DNA from: Cohnella herbarum
Lineage (GTDB): Bacteria; Bacillota; Bacilli; Paenibacillales; Paenibacillaceae
Assembly: GCF_012849095.1 (NCBI RefSeq)
Contig: NZ_CP051680.1
Span: forward strand, 4,056,501 to 4,120,500
Length of the DNA stretch: 64,000 nucleotides
Direction: 5' to 3'
Below are positions 35,366 to 45,124 of the stretch, in pieces. Positions within the stretch are counted from its first letter, which is position 1. The number at the start of each line of letters is the position of its first letter. Below the pieces are notes generated by a model. It was not told the DNA's origin and ran no database searches. It worked only from the letters and a program-made list of their open reading frames with translations. The translations under genes and the position numbers were made by a program.

Positions 35366-36412
35366 ATGGCTAGAGTGTATAAACAGAGGGTACGCCGCTA
35401 TTGGCTGCCCGTACTTATCGGGGTTCTTTTCCTGCTATTCGTATTTGCGTACATGAAGCCTTGGCCTTATATGCTGTACGGTGCCGGATCAGCCGAGCCC
35501 GTACATCCCAGAGTGGAAACCGGCCACAAGCTTGAGGAAAAGGGTGCGCTATTGTTCACGACCGTATCCACCTACTCGAACCCGAATATTTTCTCGATTA
35601 TTTATGCCCGCATCAATCCTCGCATGGAGGTTAAATCTCAGGAAGCAGCTACGGGCGGGGCGACGAATTTGAAAGCCTATCGCAACCTGCTTGCTTGGAT
35701 GAGAGACAGCTCCGAAGCCAATGCGCTGCTTGCCGCATACGCGGCCATGAAGAAACCCATCGACGTGAAGGAGCAAGGCGTAATCGTCTACGCGTTGCTG
35801 CCGGACTCTAAAGCTCGGGAGAACGGATTGCAAGAAGGGGACATCATTACTAAAGCGGACGACAAGACCATTACAACCGCTAAGGTGCTCTCCGAATATC
35901 TCAGCTCGAAGAAACCCGGAGAAAAGGTAACCGTATCCGGAACGAGAGGCGAAGAAAAATTCACCGCGACCGTCCCGTTGATCGCCATGGCCCCGAGCAA
36001 CCGCACCGGGATCGGGTTCCAGAACGAAACGGTGTTGAAGGTCACCCCTCCAGACCCGGTTAAATTCGATTTTGCCGATACCGGAGGTCCCTCTGCGGGA
36101 TTGATGATGACGCTCGAGATCGTCGCCCAACTGACCGGAGAGGATCTCACAAGGGGCTATAGAGTCGCAGGCACCGGAACCATTGACGCCAGCGGCACCG
36201 TCGGACAAATCGGCGGCATTAATTATAAGCTCATGGCCGCGGATAGAGAGAAGGCCGACTACTTCCTCGTTCCGTACGACAAGAAAAATCCGAGCAACTG
36301 GAACCAAGCCGAAACAACGGTCAAAGACCTGAAATTGAAGCCGAAGCTCGTCAAAGTGTCTACGCTGCAAGAAGCGGTCGATTTCCTTAAGAAGCTCGAG
36401 CCTAAAGCATAA
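35366..36412 (+). CDS. Membrane-anchored PDZ-Lon (S16) protease, YlbL-like
   Basis: A 348-residue protein with one N-terminal membrane helix (about 11-30), a PDZ domain (about 130-210: VIVYALLPDSKARENGLQEGD, key KARENGLQEGD) and a Lon-type serine-lysine protease domain (about 230-345). The catalytic Ser is in TGGPSAGLMMTL and the Lys in GQIGGINYKLMAA. The active site faces outside the membrane. Bacillus YlbL processes envelope regulators, and the substrate here is unknown. The ATG follows TTGGAGGCGAG. It stands alone between aconitase and convergent iclR. Confidence 0.93.
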   Translation: MARVYKQRVRRYWLPVLIGVLFLLFVFAYMKPWPYMLYGAGSAEPVHPRVETGHKLEEKGALLFTTVSTYSNPNIFSIIYARINPRMEVKSQEAATGGATNLKAYRNLLAWMRDSSEANALLAAYAAMKKPIDVKEQGVIVYALLPDSKARENGLQEGDIITKADDKTITTAKVLSEYLSSKKPGEKVTVSGTRGEEKFTATVPLIAMAPSNRTGIGFQNETVLKVTPPDPVKFDFADTGGPSAGLMMTLEIVAQLTGEDLTRGYRVAGTGTIDASGTVGQIGGINYKLMAADREKADYFLVPYDKKNPSNWNQAETTVKDLKLKPKLVKVSTLQEAVDFLKKLEPKA

Positions 36413-36434
36413 GCATAAGAGCCTCACGAAAACA

Positions 36435-36480
36435 TAAAACGGCTACCGCCGTCCTTAGGGATGGCGGTAGCCGTTTATCT
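36435..36480. terminator. Bidirectional terminator
   Basis: AAACGGCTACCGCC/GGCGGTAGCCGTTT stem between the convergent protease and iclR genes. Confidence 0.85.
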
Positions 36481-36576
36481 ATCGACGGAAAGAAATGATC
36501 CTACCCGTCGGCATTCTTTATGAGCTCGGACGTCGTACTGCCGATCCCTTCCGATGGTTATGGCACGAAACGGAAT

Positions 36577-37320
36577 TTACCCCAAAATGGTGCCCATGCG
36601 ATGAGCCGACTCTATGATAGCCGGAGCAAATTCATGCATCCGGTCCGGCGTTAACCGGTTGGAAGGCCCCGATACGGACAATGCCGCGACTAGCTTGCCG
36701 GACCGATTAAAGATGGGCGCCGATACCGCGGCGGCTCCCGGCTCGCGCTCCTCGTAGCTCGTGGCGTATCCGGCTGCCACAATCTCATCGAGTTGCTTGC
36801 CGAACGCGCTCCTGTCCAGTTGAACCGGCCATGACGGATCGGCCATGACGATTCCGCGGATGCCAGGCTCGGCGAAAGCTAGCAGTACCTTGCTCGAGGC
36901 GCCTACGGACAGAGGCAATCTCGCCCCTACCGTCGCGACCCTGCGGATCGCTTGCATGCTTTGCACCGCTTGAATTCTTACCCGTTCCGCTCGGTCCCTC
37001 ACGTATAGACTGACCGTCTCGCTTAATTGATCCCTGAGCTGTTCCATCTCGGGCAGCAATACGACGGACGGATCATCCGAACGCGACAGGTTGGCCGACA
37101 ATTCCAGCACGCTCAAGCCTAGACGATATTTGTCCGTAGCAACGTCCCTCGTTAAGAATCCTTTATCTTCCAGAGTCGCTAGCAATCGGTGTACCGTACT
37201 CTTGTGCAGTCCGACGCGACCCGCGATTTCCGTTAAGCCCCACTCATGCCCCGACGCGAAACATAAGAGAACATCCAATGCTCTTTCTACCGCTCGAACC
37301 GTTCGTTTTTCGTCTTCCAT
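36577..37320 (-). CDS. IclR-family transcriptional regulator
   Basis: A 247-residue regulator. The winged helix-turn-helix (about 8-65) contains ALDVLLCFASG, LTEIAGRVGLHKSTVHRLLATL (key HKSTVHRLL) and DKYRLG. The IclR effector domain (about 80-245) contains LPLSVGASSKVLLAF, GYATSYEEREPGAAAVSAPIF (key SYEEREPG) and LSVSGP. The start follows GGAGGGAAAC. A GTTTCA-N5-TGAAAC dyad lies 25 bp upstream, just after its -10 box, and a second copy lies in the aconitase leader 5 kb away. This suggests autorepression and control of aconitase. The effector is unknown. Confidence 0.93.
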   Translation of the reverse strand: MEDEKRTVRAVERALDVLLCFASGHEWGLTEIAGRVGLHKSTVHRLLATLEDKGFLTRDVATDKYRLGLSVLELSANLSRSDDPSVVLLPEMEQLRDQLSETVSLYVRDRAERVRIQAVQSMQAIRRVATVGARLPLSVGASSKVLLAFAEPGIRGIVMADPSWPVQLDRSAFGKQLDEIVAAGYATSYEEREPGAAAVSAPIFNRSGKLVAALSVSGPSNRLTPDRMHEFAPAIIESAHRMGTILG

Positions 37321-37344
37321 GGTTGTTTCCCTCCGCTATTACCA

Positions 37345-37361
37345 GTTTCACCCTATGAAAC
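37345..37361. promoter_or_regulatory. Putative IclR operator at its own promoter
   Basis: Perfect GTTTCA-N5-TGAAAC dyad, 12 bp downstream of the -10 box, identical in arms and spacing to 32375-32391. Confidence 0.65.
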
Positions 37362-37373
37362 CCTGTTACACAC

Positions 37374-37403
37374 AGTATAACTCACAAAGCATAGATACGT
37401 AAA
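37374..37403 (-). promoter_or_regulatory. iclR promoter
   Basis: Minus-strand TTTACG (37398-37403), 18 bp, TATACT (37374-37379). Confidence 0.65.
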
Positions 37404-37406
37404 TGT

Positions 37407-37420
37407 TGGAAGCGCTTTAT
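37407..37420. promoter_or_regulatory. cre-like sequence upstream of iclR
   Basis: TGGAAGCGCTTTAT fits TGNAANCGNWNNCW at all but one fixed position and has a perfect AAGCGCTT core. It abuts the -35 box, so CcpA control of this regulator is possible. Confidence 0.4.
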
Positions 37421-37537
37421 TACAATTTGATTACGTAACTTTACAAGTCTCCCCAGCTCATTGACGCTATAGTTCCTGCGTTCTACGATAATATAACTAG
37501 AGTCCCAGAGTGACTACGCAAAGCGAGGCGATCCCCT

Positions 37538-38581
37538 ATGACAACGATGTCGACGCCCCTCCCCCTTCTCGGTCCGGGAACCGCGCTCCCGCCTCCCGTC
37601 CTAGCCTCCGAACGCAGCACGATGCGGAAATTGGGACGGTTCTCGCTCAACCTGTTTATTGTCGTATTTTGTCTAATCGTCATCTTATTTGCCTCCTTTC
37701 ATGCCTATCTAGCTTGGATTCTCTCTCATCCGCCCGTCGCTACCCTCGGATTAAATCCGATGATAGCCAAAAACTTGGCCTATTCGGAGGTTAGCTTCGC
37801 AAGCGCCGACGAACGAACGCTTGTCGACGGTTGGTGGATTCCCGCCGACGAGAGCCGGAGAACGGTCGTATTGAGCCATGGGTATGGCGCTAATCGCGAG
37901 GAATCCTGGGTCCCTATGTACGATCTTGCCGACTTGTTGCACGGTTTGAAATATAACGTCCTTATGTTTGATTACGGATTTGCTAGCAAGACGCACGCCA
38001 CCCCTGCAACCGGAGGCAAAATCGAATCGCAGCAATTGCTGGGAGCGCTCCAATTCGCACGCACGCAAGGCAGCGATGAACTGATCGTCTGGGGATTCTC
38101 CATGGGCGCGGGTACGGCACTGCAAGCCGCTCTGCAATCGGCGGACGTCGACGGCATGATCCTGGACAGCACGTTCCTTCCCGACGAAAACACTTTGTAT
38201 CACAACATTCGTAATATCGTCGACGTCCCTAGATACCCGACAATTTCGCTTATCCGGCAGTTTTTTCCGCTTATGAGCGGTACGAGGTTGGAAGAAATTC
38301 CATCCGCCGAAGTCCAATCAACGGCATACGATTTCCCGATATTGCTGATCCATGGCACCGCGGACGACAAATCCCCGATCTATCTTTCGGAAAATGTCGC
38401 CAAATCGCAGACGAACGCACTCTCTCAATTGTGGATCGTTCCGGATGCCATTCACGAAATGATCTACCGTACCCATACCGAAGAATACATTAGGCGCGCG
38501 ACTTCTTTTCTGGATAACGTTCACTCCGGGGTATTAGCCAAACTTCAGCCGACGGAGCCAACCGAACCTACGCAAGCTTAA
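37538..38581 (+). CDS. Membrane-anchored alpha/beta hydrolase
   Basis: A 347-residue protein with a Pro-rich N-terminus, one membrane helix (about 35-60) and an alpha/beta-hydrolase fold. The oxyanion region is SHGYGANRE, the nucleophile is in GFSMGAG, the acid in HGTADDKSP and the His in DAIHEMIY. This resembles YqkD/FrsA-like esterases of Bacilli with a peptidase_S9-like core. The domain after the helix should lie outside if the N-terminus is inside. The ATG has only a weak upstream site (GAGGCG). The substrate is unknown. Confidence 0.85.
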   Translation: MTTMSTPLPLLGPGTALPPPVLASERSTMRKLGRFSLNLFIVVFCLIVILFASFHAYLAWILSHPPVATLGLNPMIAKNLAYSEVSFASADERTLVDGWWIPADESRRTVVLSHGYGANREESWVPMYDLADLLHGLKYNVLMFDYGFASKTHATPATGGKIESQQLLGALQFARTQGSDELIVWGFSMGAGTALQAALQSADVDGMILDSTFLPDENTLYHNIRNIVDVPRYPTISLIRQFFPLMSGTRLEEIPSAEVQSTAYDFPILLIHGTADDKSPIYLSENVAKSQTNALSQLWIVPDAIHEMIYRTHTEEYIRRATSFLDNVHSGVLAKLQPTEPTEPTQA

Positions 38582-38621
38582 GCAATAGGCATTAAACAAG
38601 CCTCCTTCTGCATACGCTGGG

Positions 38622-38639
38622 TACGAAGTTTACTTCGTA
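38622..38639. promoter_or_regulatory. Perfect palindrome in front of the SOD-fusion gene
   Basis: TACGAAGT-TT-ACTTCGTA, 26 bp before the start codon. Could be an operator or an mRNA hairpin; no other copy was noticed in the window. Confidence 0.45.
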
Positions 38640-38665
38640 TGAATGCGATCATGGGGAGGTTCTTT

Positions 38666-39901
38666 ATGTCCATTGCTCACGGTAATATTATGCCCCTCAG
38701 ACTATTAGAAGAAATCGTCCACTGGAAAACGCAAGAGCAAGAACATACATCCGTCCTGCGCTCCCTCGTCCCCGAACTCGAACCCCCGTACGCGCAGTGG
38801 CTGACGGAATGGGATAACTTGTTCGCCAACACCCGGGAGCTTGCGCAGCGGAACAAAGAAAGGCTCGAAGCAAATCCGTCTATCGCCGCTTCGCAGGAAT
38901 GGGCTACCCTTGTACCGCGGTTATTGGAGGATTCGTTGAATCAATCGCGGGAGTTCAGCCGGCAATTGCAATTGCTTCCGCAGCATAGCAATGCCTTGGC
39001 ACGAACCCAGAATCCCGAGTTTTCGCTTGCGTACATCCGCCGACAATGGGAATACTCCGAAGGAATTATGGGACAGCTGCAACGATCCGGCGCGATCAGC
39101 GTGGGGCAATCGCAAGGCAATGAGGACACTCCGGAAGGTTACGGCGGTCCGGAGCCTGCGGATTTAGCGGTAAGTAAAGTACCCCCATCCGATTCCCAAG
39201 CCGAAGAGAATCAACGGCCAGGTTGGTCTGATCCTACGGGAGCGATGGGGCAAACGCAGCCGTCTACGGGAAGTCCCGTCCCCATCGGAGGGCATAAGCT
39301 TCCCCCGCTCCCTTACTCCTACAAAGCGCTTGAACCCTACATCGACGAGAAGACGATGCGAATTCATCATGACAAACACCATAAGAGCTACGTAGACGGA
39401 TTGAACGCTGCCGAGAAGAAACTGGAGGAAGCGAGACGTACGGGCGATTTCGACCTTGTGAAGCATTGGGAAAGGGAGCTTGCCTTTAACGGCGCGGGGC
39501 ACTATTTGCACACCCTGTTCTGGGACGTCATGTCGCCGCGGGGTGGCGGCAAGCCTACGGGACCGTTGCTCGACGAAATCAACCGCAGCTTCGGCAACTT
39601 CGACGCGTTCAAGAAACAATTTACGGAGGCGGCGAACAAGGTGGAGGGCGGCGGTTGGGCCATTCTCGTATGGAGTCCCCGAAGCCACCGGCTGGAAATC
39701 CTGACCGCGGAGAAACACCAGAACCTATCGCAATGGGACGTAATCCCGCTGCTCCCGCTCGACGTCTGGGAGCACGCTTATTACCTTAAGCATCAGAACG
39801 ACCGCGCCGCTTATACCAAGGACTGGTGGAACGTGGTGAACTGGCCTTACGTAGCGGAAAGATACGCCAAGGCGAAGACGATTCAGTGGGTACCTTTTTA
39901 A
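38666..39901 (+). CDS. sodF: Fe/Mn superoxide dismutase with N-terminal helical extension (SodF-like)
   Basis: A 411-residue protein. The first 150 residues are a charged helical region (IVHWKTQEQEHTSVLR, then several Gln/Arg-rich helices) like the DUF2935-type segment in Bacillus SodF, followed by a Pro/Gly/Ser linker to about 215. The C-terminal SOD domain has metal ligands in IHHDKHHKSYVDGLN, NGAGHYLHTLFW and [13 protein letters not shown]. The start at 38666 follows GGGGAGG at six bases; the ATG at 38639 lacks a site. No signal peptide. The window has a second, ordinary SOD at 53355. Activity of this branch is uncertain. Confidence 0.9.
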   Translation: MSIAHGNIMPLRLLEEIVHWKTQEQEHTSVLRSLVPELEPPYAQWLTEWDNLFANTRELAQRNKERLEANPSIAASQEWATLVPRLLEDSLNQSREFSRQLQLLPQHSNALARTQNPEFSLAYIRRQWEYSEGIMGQLQRSGAISVGQSQGNEDTPEGYGGPEPADLAVSKVPPSDSQAEENQRPGWSDPTGAMGQTQPSTGSPVPIGGHKLPPLPYSYKALEPYIDEKTMRIHHDKHHKSYVDGLNAAEKKLEEARRTGDFDLVKHWERELAFNGAGHYLHTLFWDVMSPRGGGKPTGPLLDEINRSFGNFDAFKKQFTEAANKVEGGGWAILVWSPRSHRLEILTAEKHQNLSQWDVIPLLPLDVWEHAYYLKHQNDRAAYTKDWWNVVNWPYVAERYAKAKTIQWVPF

Positions 39902-39909
39902 GAAACGTA

Positions 39910-39948
39910 CGAAAGCAGTCCCGGCTGCGTTAGCGGGGACTGCTTTCG
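39910..39948 (+). terminator. Terminator after the SOD-fusion gene
   Basis: CGAAAGCAGTCCC/GGGACTGCTTTCG stem after the stop codon; the T-rich tail is weak. Confidence 0.75.
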
Positions 39949-39986
39949 GTGTTTAAGCGTAAATCTGCCGGTAAAATCGATTAAGT

Positions 39987-40240
39987 TTAATCTCCTATCG
40001 CTTGATAAATCGAGGTCCAGAAATCTTGGAAAATAGGCGGAGGCTCCGGAGTATCCATTATCCGTTGCGTCAACAGGATGCCTATCAATTCGTTAGCGGG
40101 ATCCGTATACGCGGTCGTCCCCGTACCGCCGTCCCAGCCAAAGCTCCCGGGGACGAACCAGCTTTCGCGGCGTATCGTCACGCCGATACCGAATCCCCAA
40201 CTGTTTCCTTCCCCGAAGAAAAGGCGATTTTCCGTTCTCT
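39987..40240 (-). pseudogene. C-terminal remnant of a serine beta-lactamase/esterase-family gene
   Basis: The frame encodes FFGEGNSWGFGIGV, then SFGWDGGTGTTAYTDP and LIGILLTQR. This is the typical C-terminus of class C beta-lactamase-like hydrolases, with the KTG-type box replaced by GGTGTTAYTD as in many esterase members. A stop codon lies upstream near 40246, and the serine active-site half is absent, so only about 80 residues remain. There is no ribosome binding site. Confidence 0.8.
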
Positions 40241-40266
40241 GTAACGGACTAAGTTATTAACGGTGT

Positions 40267-41342
40267 TTACAGACTCCAATCGAGCTTCACTTCGCCGCCC
40301 TTGCGGGAGGATTCGTAGATCGCGTCGATGATCAGGTTGCTGCGGAGTCCGGTTTCCGCGGAAGTCCACGGCTCTTTGCCCGTGCGGACGCAATCCAGGA
40401 AATGACGGCTCAAGCGAACGCGCGCGCCTTCATCCTCCTCGGGAGCGACTAACGGCACGTCCACCGTCTGATCGAAGCGCTCGGTCAGGAACTTGCCTTG
40501 GTTGCCGCGTAACACGGCACCGCCGTCGGAACCCATCAAGTGCAGGAAAGGAGAGCTATCGGTATCCATATGCACCGCCCAGCTGACTTCTAACGTCAGA
40601 GAAGTCCCATCCTCCATCTTAATGATCGCCGTCGCCAAATCCTCGACGTCGTAAATCCCGTTCCAATCCGGCTTGCCCCAGCTTCCGATCCCTTTTTTCC
40701 GAGGACCGAATTCGGCGTAAGTGGAACCGTATACCGCTACCGGCTTAGGCTCGCCCATCAGGAAGAACGCGAGATCAAGCATGTGAACGCCGATATCGAT
40801 TAACGGCCCCCGCCGGACTGCGCGTGTTGGGTGAACCATGTTCCCCATCCCGGAATCCCTTTCCGACGGTACCAGCCGGTCTTCGCCGTATAAATCCGGC
40901 CCAGCTCTCCGCGGTCGATCTGCTCTTTCACTTTAAGGGACAGCGGCTCCCAACGCATCTGGTGGGCGACCATGACCGTTTTCCCGGTTCGCCTCTGAGC
41001 TCTTACGATCTCCTTGGCTGCCTCGGAATCAAGACCCATCGGCTTCTCGACCAGAACGTGCTTGCCGTGCTCCAGAGCAAGAATCGTCAACGGCGCGTGC
41101 GCCTGGTTCGGTACCGCTACGATAACCGCATCGACGTCTTCGCGGCGGATCAACTCTTCCGGAGTCGCGGATACGACGGGAATGCCGTATTGTAGCGCTC
41201 TTTGCTCCGCTAGAGGAAGGTAGGCGTCCGTGATCGCCACGAATTCGCATTCTTCTTTAAGCTTGCCGAATTCCTGTAAATGTACGTTTCCGATATTCCC
41301 TGCACCGATCAACCCGATGCGAATCTTGGACGGACTGGACAT
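40267..41342 (-). pseudogene. Gfo/Idh/MocA-family oxidoreductase, frameshifted
   Basis: The N-terminal half (from ATG 41342, preceded by GGAGG) has the Rossmann motif IGLIGAGNIGNVH, VIVAVPNQAHAP and the EKP motif in HVLVEKPMG. The second half has PLIDIGVHMLDLAFFLMG and continues to the usual end. The two halves are in different frames. The join falls at a run of five C (plus strand 40807-40811), where FTQHAQSGGG should continue as PLIDIGVHMLDL. One inserted base would restore about 358 residues. It is either a recent pseudogene or a sequencing error. The substrate is a sugar or inositol-like compound. Confidence 0.9.
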
Positions 41343-41464
41343 GATCTTAGATTCCTCCAATGATAGTGCGCTGTATTATGAGCTTACCAACATCATAATC
41401 CAGAAACCGTTCCAACATAGATGACCGATTTAGCTTACTTCTTATGTTCATTTGGTTGGAACGC

Positions 41465-43066
41465 TTAACGATGATCGCCGATTCTGAAGATCGATACCGC
41501 CTGCTGGAGATCCTCAGCCATAATAGCCAGAGACTGTGCCGTCGTCGCGGTCTCCTCGCTGGCGGCGGCCGCCTCCTCCGTAGCGGCGGAGATGTTCTCT
41601 ACCGCTTCTTGCACGGTAGATGCTTGAGCAGCCTGCTCTTCGCTCGCCGCCGCGATTTCCGTCACCTTGTTCCCCGCATCGTTAACCATCGAAGCGATAT
41701 GCTTAAACGCTTCTCCCGTTTTCTGCGAGAACGAGGCGCTCTCTTGTACCGCGGCTACGCTTAACTTGGTATTCTCCTGCATGCCTTTAATAATACCGGT
41801 AATCTGCTTGGTCGCTTCGCTGCTGCGTTCCGCCAGCTTGCGAACCTCGTCCGCGACGACCGCAAACCCGCGTCCCTGCTCTCCCGCCCTTGCGGCTTCA
41901 ATCGCGGCGTTAAGCGCCAACAGGTTCGTCTGATCCGCGATATCTTCGATAACTTCAATGATATCTCCGATCTTCTGGGAATCGTTCTCCAGCCTCGACA
42001 TTTTTCCGCTAACCTCGTTCATGCTTTCCATTGAGGATCGGATGACTTCTCCTCCATCCTTGGCTACCCCGATGGCAGTATCGGATAGCTCCGACGCAAG
42101 CTCGGTGTTCTGGGCAACGGAATGAATCGCGCTGGACAGTTCCTTGAAGAGCTCGCTGATCGTTTGGGCGGCGTCCGCTTGGTTCGCGTTGCTGCTCGCG
42201 ATCTCCTCGCTGCTCGCCGATATTTGCTGCGAAGCCGCCGCAAGGCTCTGGGAGCTAGACAGAATGTTGCCGACGATACGACGCAAATTGCTCACCATCG
42301 TGTCGATGGCTTTACCTAGCGCTCCGATCTCGTCTTTGGTCTGAATATTTACCGTATCTCTTAGATCCCCGTCCGCAACCTTGCTGACAAGAGCGACGAC
42401 CCTGCTAAGAGGCTTCGCGATGATCTGGGAGATAAAGTAGCCGAAAGCGATACTTAAAATAACGGCCGCAATAAGAACAACGATTGTTATATTACGAGAT
42501 GTGTCATAGAGCTGGGCTCCATCGTCCCGGGATTGACTGGCTTCGACCAGATTGATTTCGATGAGCTTATTAAGAATATCCTTGACCTTATTGGTGATCG
42601 TCTGATATTCGTTGTCGATTGTTTTTTCCATCTCATCCAGATTTTTTGAATCTTTAAGACTTACCGTCGATTCATAAACATCCAGATATTCGTTCCAACT
42701 TTGATCATAGGGCAGAAGCGCTTGTCGGGAATTATCCGACAGTCTCGTATTCTTGAACTTATTCATTGCTTCTTCGATCAATGTAATTTGCGACTTATAA
42801 GTGGATTTGGTCGTTGCGATAACCTGCAGATCGTCCACCATGTACAGCTTGCGAAGATTTACTCTCATTTCATTAAAACCAACCTGGGCTTGCTGAAGGG
42901 AATTAATCGCTACTAATTGATTGTCATACATATCGTCCAAGCTGCTATTAAGCTTTCCAAGATTGTTCAAACCAAAGATGCCGACGAAAGCCATAATAAC
43001 CGCGATAATCAAGAAGGAGGAAATCAGTTTAACGCCTGTTTTCAAATCATAGAACCATTTCATCAT
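41465..43066 (-). CDS. Methyl-accepting chemotaxis protein
   Basis: A receptor of about 533 residues. In order: membrane helix (about 10-30), an extracytoplasmic four-helix-bundle sensor (4HB_MCP, about 35-185), second membrane helix (about 190-212), HAMP (about 213-265), and the signalling hairpin with the tip [40 protein letters not shown] (key [17 protein letters not shown]). The C-terminus lacks the CheR-docking pentapeptide. The ATG pair at 43066/43063 follows GAGGTG; the GTG at 43072 abuts that site. It is the last gene of the HD-GYP - CheW - CheA - MCP operon, and is likely the dedicated receptor. Confidence 0.93.
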   Translation of the reverse strand: MMKWFYDLKTGVKLISSFLIIAVIMAFVGIFGLNNLGKLNSSLDDMYDNQLVAINSLQQAQVGFNEMRVNLRKLYMVDDLQVIATTKSTYKSQITLIEEAMNKFKNTRLSDNSRQALLPYDQSWNEYLDVYESTVSLKDSKNLDEMEKTIDNEYQTITNKVKDILNKLIEINLVEASQSRDDGAQLYDTSRNITIVVLIAAVILSIAFGYFISQIIAKPLSRVVALVSKVADGDLRDTVNIQTKDEIGALGKAIDTMVSNLRRIVGNILSSSQSLAAASQQISASSEEIASSNANQADAAQTISELFKELSSAIHSVAQNTELASELSDTAIGVAKDGGEVIRSSMESMNEVSGKMSRLENDSQKIGDIIEVIEDIADQTNLLALNAAIEAARAGEQGRGFAVVADEVRKLAERSSEATKQITGIIKGMQENTKLSVAAVQESASFSQKTGEAFKHIASMVNDAGNKVTEIAAASEEQAAQASTVQEAVENISAATEEAAAASEETATTAQSLAIMAEDLQQAVSIFRIGDHR

Positions 43067-43090
43067 CTTCACCTCTTCATGTTGTTTGGT

Positions 43091-45124
43091 TCAAGCTCTG
43101 CTCATCATTCGGATAAGGCCGCCAATTTCAAGAATTAACGCTACCTTCCCATTGCCTAGTATCGTTGCTCCGGCAATGCCTTCGATCTGTCCGACAAAAT
43201 CGCCAAGCGACTTAATAACGATTTCCTGGTTGCCTAGCAACTCGTCCACGGCCAAGGCGTACCTTTTCTCCGCCCGGCCGATAATAACTACCGGGATACG
43301 CATTCCTTGCCGAATACGCTTCGGATATCCCAAGCAATCATGCAGCCATACGATCGGAATGACTTGATCCCTGATCGTGACCATCGGCACGCTTCGGATA
43401 TTTTGTATTTCTTCGAGGGACAACCGGACGATCTCCGCCACGTTGCTCATTGGAATGATATAAGTACTCTCGTTGACGGTTACCAGTAACCCTGTAATTA
43501 TAGCTAGCGTAAGCGGAAGCCTGATTTTGAACTCCGTGCCTTGTCCTTTAACCGTCTCGATATCCAATCGACCGTTGATTTTCTCGATACCGGCCCGAAC
43601 GATATCCATTCCCACTCCCCTTCCGGATATGTCGCTCACTTGCGAAGCCGTTGAGAGGCCTGGATGGAAGATCAAATCGATAGCCTCTTTATCCGAAAAT
43701 TGTTCCGCTTCAGCAGCGGTTATCAAGTTCGTGCTTATCGCTTTCTGCAGCAGCTTCCCGGAATCGATGCCTCCGCCATCGTCCTTCACGACGATCAGAA
43801 CCTGGTTATCCTCGTGCGAGGCGCGAAGCAATATCCGGCCTTTGGCGGGCTTGCCCCGTTCTCTTCGAATTGCCGAGGCTTCAATACCGTGATCGACGGA
43901 ATTGCGCAAAATATGGATAAGCGGATCCCCGATCTCCTCGATGAGCGTGCGGTCCAATTCCGTTTCTTTACCTTCCAGAATCAACTCGATCTCTTTGCCG
44001 AGCGATTGCGATAAATCGCGAATCAACCTAGGAAATCGATTAAATAGCTGCTCGATCGGGAGCATCCTTACTTTCATGACGCTTTCCTGCAGTTCGCCTA
44101 TGATTCGGGAAAAATGATCCGACATTTGGCCCAAATCCTGTACCAATTCATCCTTGCCGAATTTCGTGTCCATCGACTTCTCGATCTGCTTGATACGAGT
44201 TTGATCGATGACCAATTCCCCGACCAGATTCATTAATTGCTCCAGCCGATCAACGTTAACCCTTATGGATTGAACTCGAGTCCTTTCCGGGTTAACCATC
44301 ACCGAAGTCATGCCCAGTTGGTCTTTCTTAGTCTCCGATAGATCGGAGACCGATGTGACCGTTAAAGCTTCCAGCTCGGCGACGTTCACCTGTTTCATTT
44401 GAACCTGTTCCACGTCGACCCACGCCAGAATGCTGGCTTCCAGCATGTCTTGCGGTTCCCTAGATACGATCAGCCACCTTAAGGATGATTGATCCGAATC
44501 CTTGCCGGCTTCGGATAAGGACGCCGCTTCGGACCAAAGGACGACCGATGTTTCGGAAATCAGCGTCTGAAGAACATGAAATCTAGCCGCCCTCATCTCG
44601 CAGTGATCGGTCAACTGAATCCGAACCCAGAAGGCGTATTGCCCGCTCTCGAGCAAACGGATCGATGCCAGGCCAATCTCCTCCGATAATTGAATATCCG
44701 CAGAAATCTTCGTATTCAATATCGCAGCGTCAAGAGCCGAATGAATGACATTAACTTTCTTAAGATCCTCCACCAAATCCTCGATATCCGAAACTTCCGT
44801 ATGACCTGAAGCGATTTCCGATCTCAATTGCTTCATCCTGTCCAAGCAGCATAAAAATAACGTCGCCATATCCGGCGTAACCGTACACTCGCGGTTTCTT
44901 ACTTTCTCCAAAATATGTTCCATGTTGTGCGTCAAACGTTTCATTCGCTCGTAGCCCATCGCAGCAGAGGATCCTTTTAACGTATGAGCAGCCCGAAATA
45001 GACGCTGGATCCCCTCCATGGTTTCCCCGTCTTGCTCGAAGCGTAAAACTTCCTCTTCCATCAGTTGAAGCTGTTCATCTAATTCTTCCATATAGAGAGT
45101 TTGATATTCCGTCATATCCAGCAT
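43091..45124 (-). CDS. cheA: Chemotaxis-type histidine kinase CheA
   Basis: A 677-residue kinase. P1 (about 1-105) has the phosphorylated His in FRAAHTLKGSSAAMG. A divergent middle P2-like part is followed by the dimerisation helices (RLEQLMNLVGELVIDQTRI, key NLVGELVI), then the ATPase with HILRNSVDHGIE, VKDDGGGID and GRGVGMDIV, and then the CheW-like P5 domain at the end. The ATG at 45124 follows AGGGGGA. It overlaps the end of cheW by 50 bases, so the two are translationally coupled. No CheY, CheB or CheR lies nearby. Confidence 0.95.
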   Translation of the reverse strand: MLDMTEYQTLYMEELDEQLQLMEEEVLRFEQDGETMEGIQRLFRAAHTLKGSSAAMGYERMKRLTHNMEHILEKVRNRECTVTPDMATLFLCCLDRMKQLRSEIASGHTEVSDIEDLVEDLKKVNVIHSALDAAILNTKISADIQLSEEIGLASIRLLESGQYAFWVRIQLTDHCEMRAARFHVLQTLISETSVVLWSEAASLSEAGKDSDQSSLRWLIVSREPQDMLEASILAWVDVEQVQMKQVNVAELEALTVTSVSDLSETKKDQLGMTSVMVNPERTRVQSIRVNVDRLEQLMNLVGELVIDQTRIKQIEKSMDTKFGKDELVQDLGQMSDHFSRIIGELQESVMKVRMLPIEQLFNRFPRLIRDLSQSLGKEIELILEGKETELDRTLIEEIGDPLIHILRNSVDHGIEASAIRRERGKPAKGRILLRASHEDNQVLIVVKDDGGGIDSGKLLQKAISTNLITAAEAEQFSDKEAIDLIFHPGLSTASQVSDISGRGVGMDIVRAGIEKINGRLDIETVKGQGTEFKIRLPLTLAIITGLLVTVNESTYIIPMSNVAEIVRLSLEEIQNIRSVPMVTIRDQVIPIVWLHDCLGYPKRIRQGMRIPVVIIGRAEKRYALAVDELLGNQEIVIKSLGDFVGQIEGIAGATILGNGKVALILEIGGLIRMMSRA

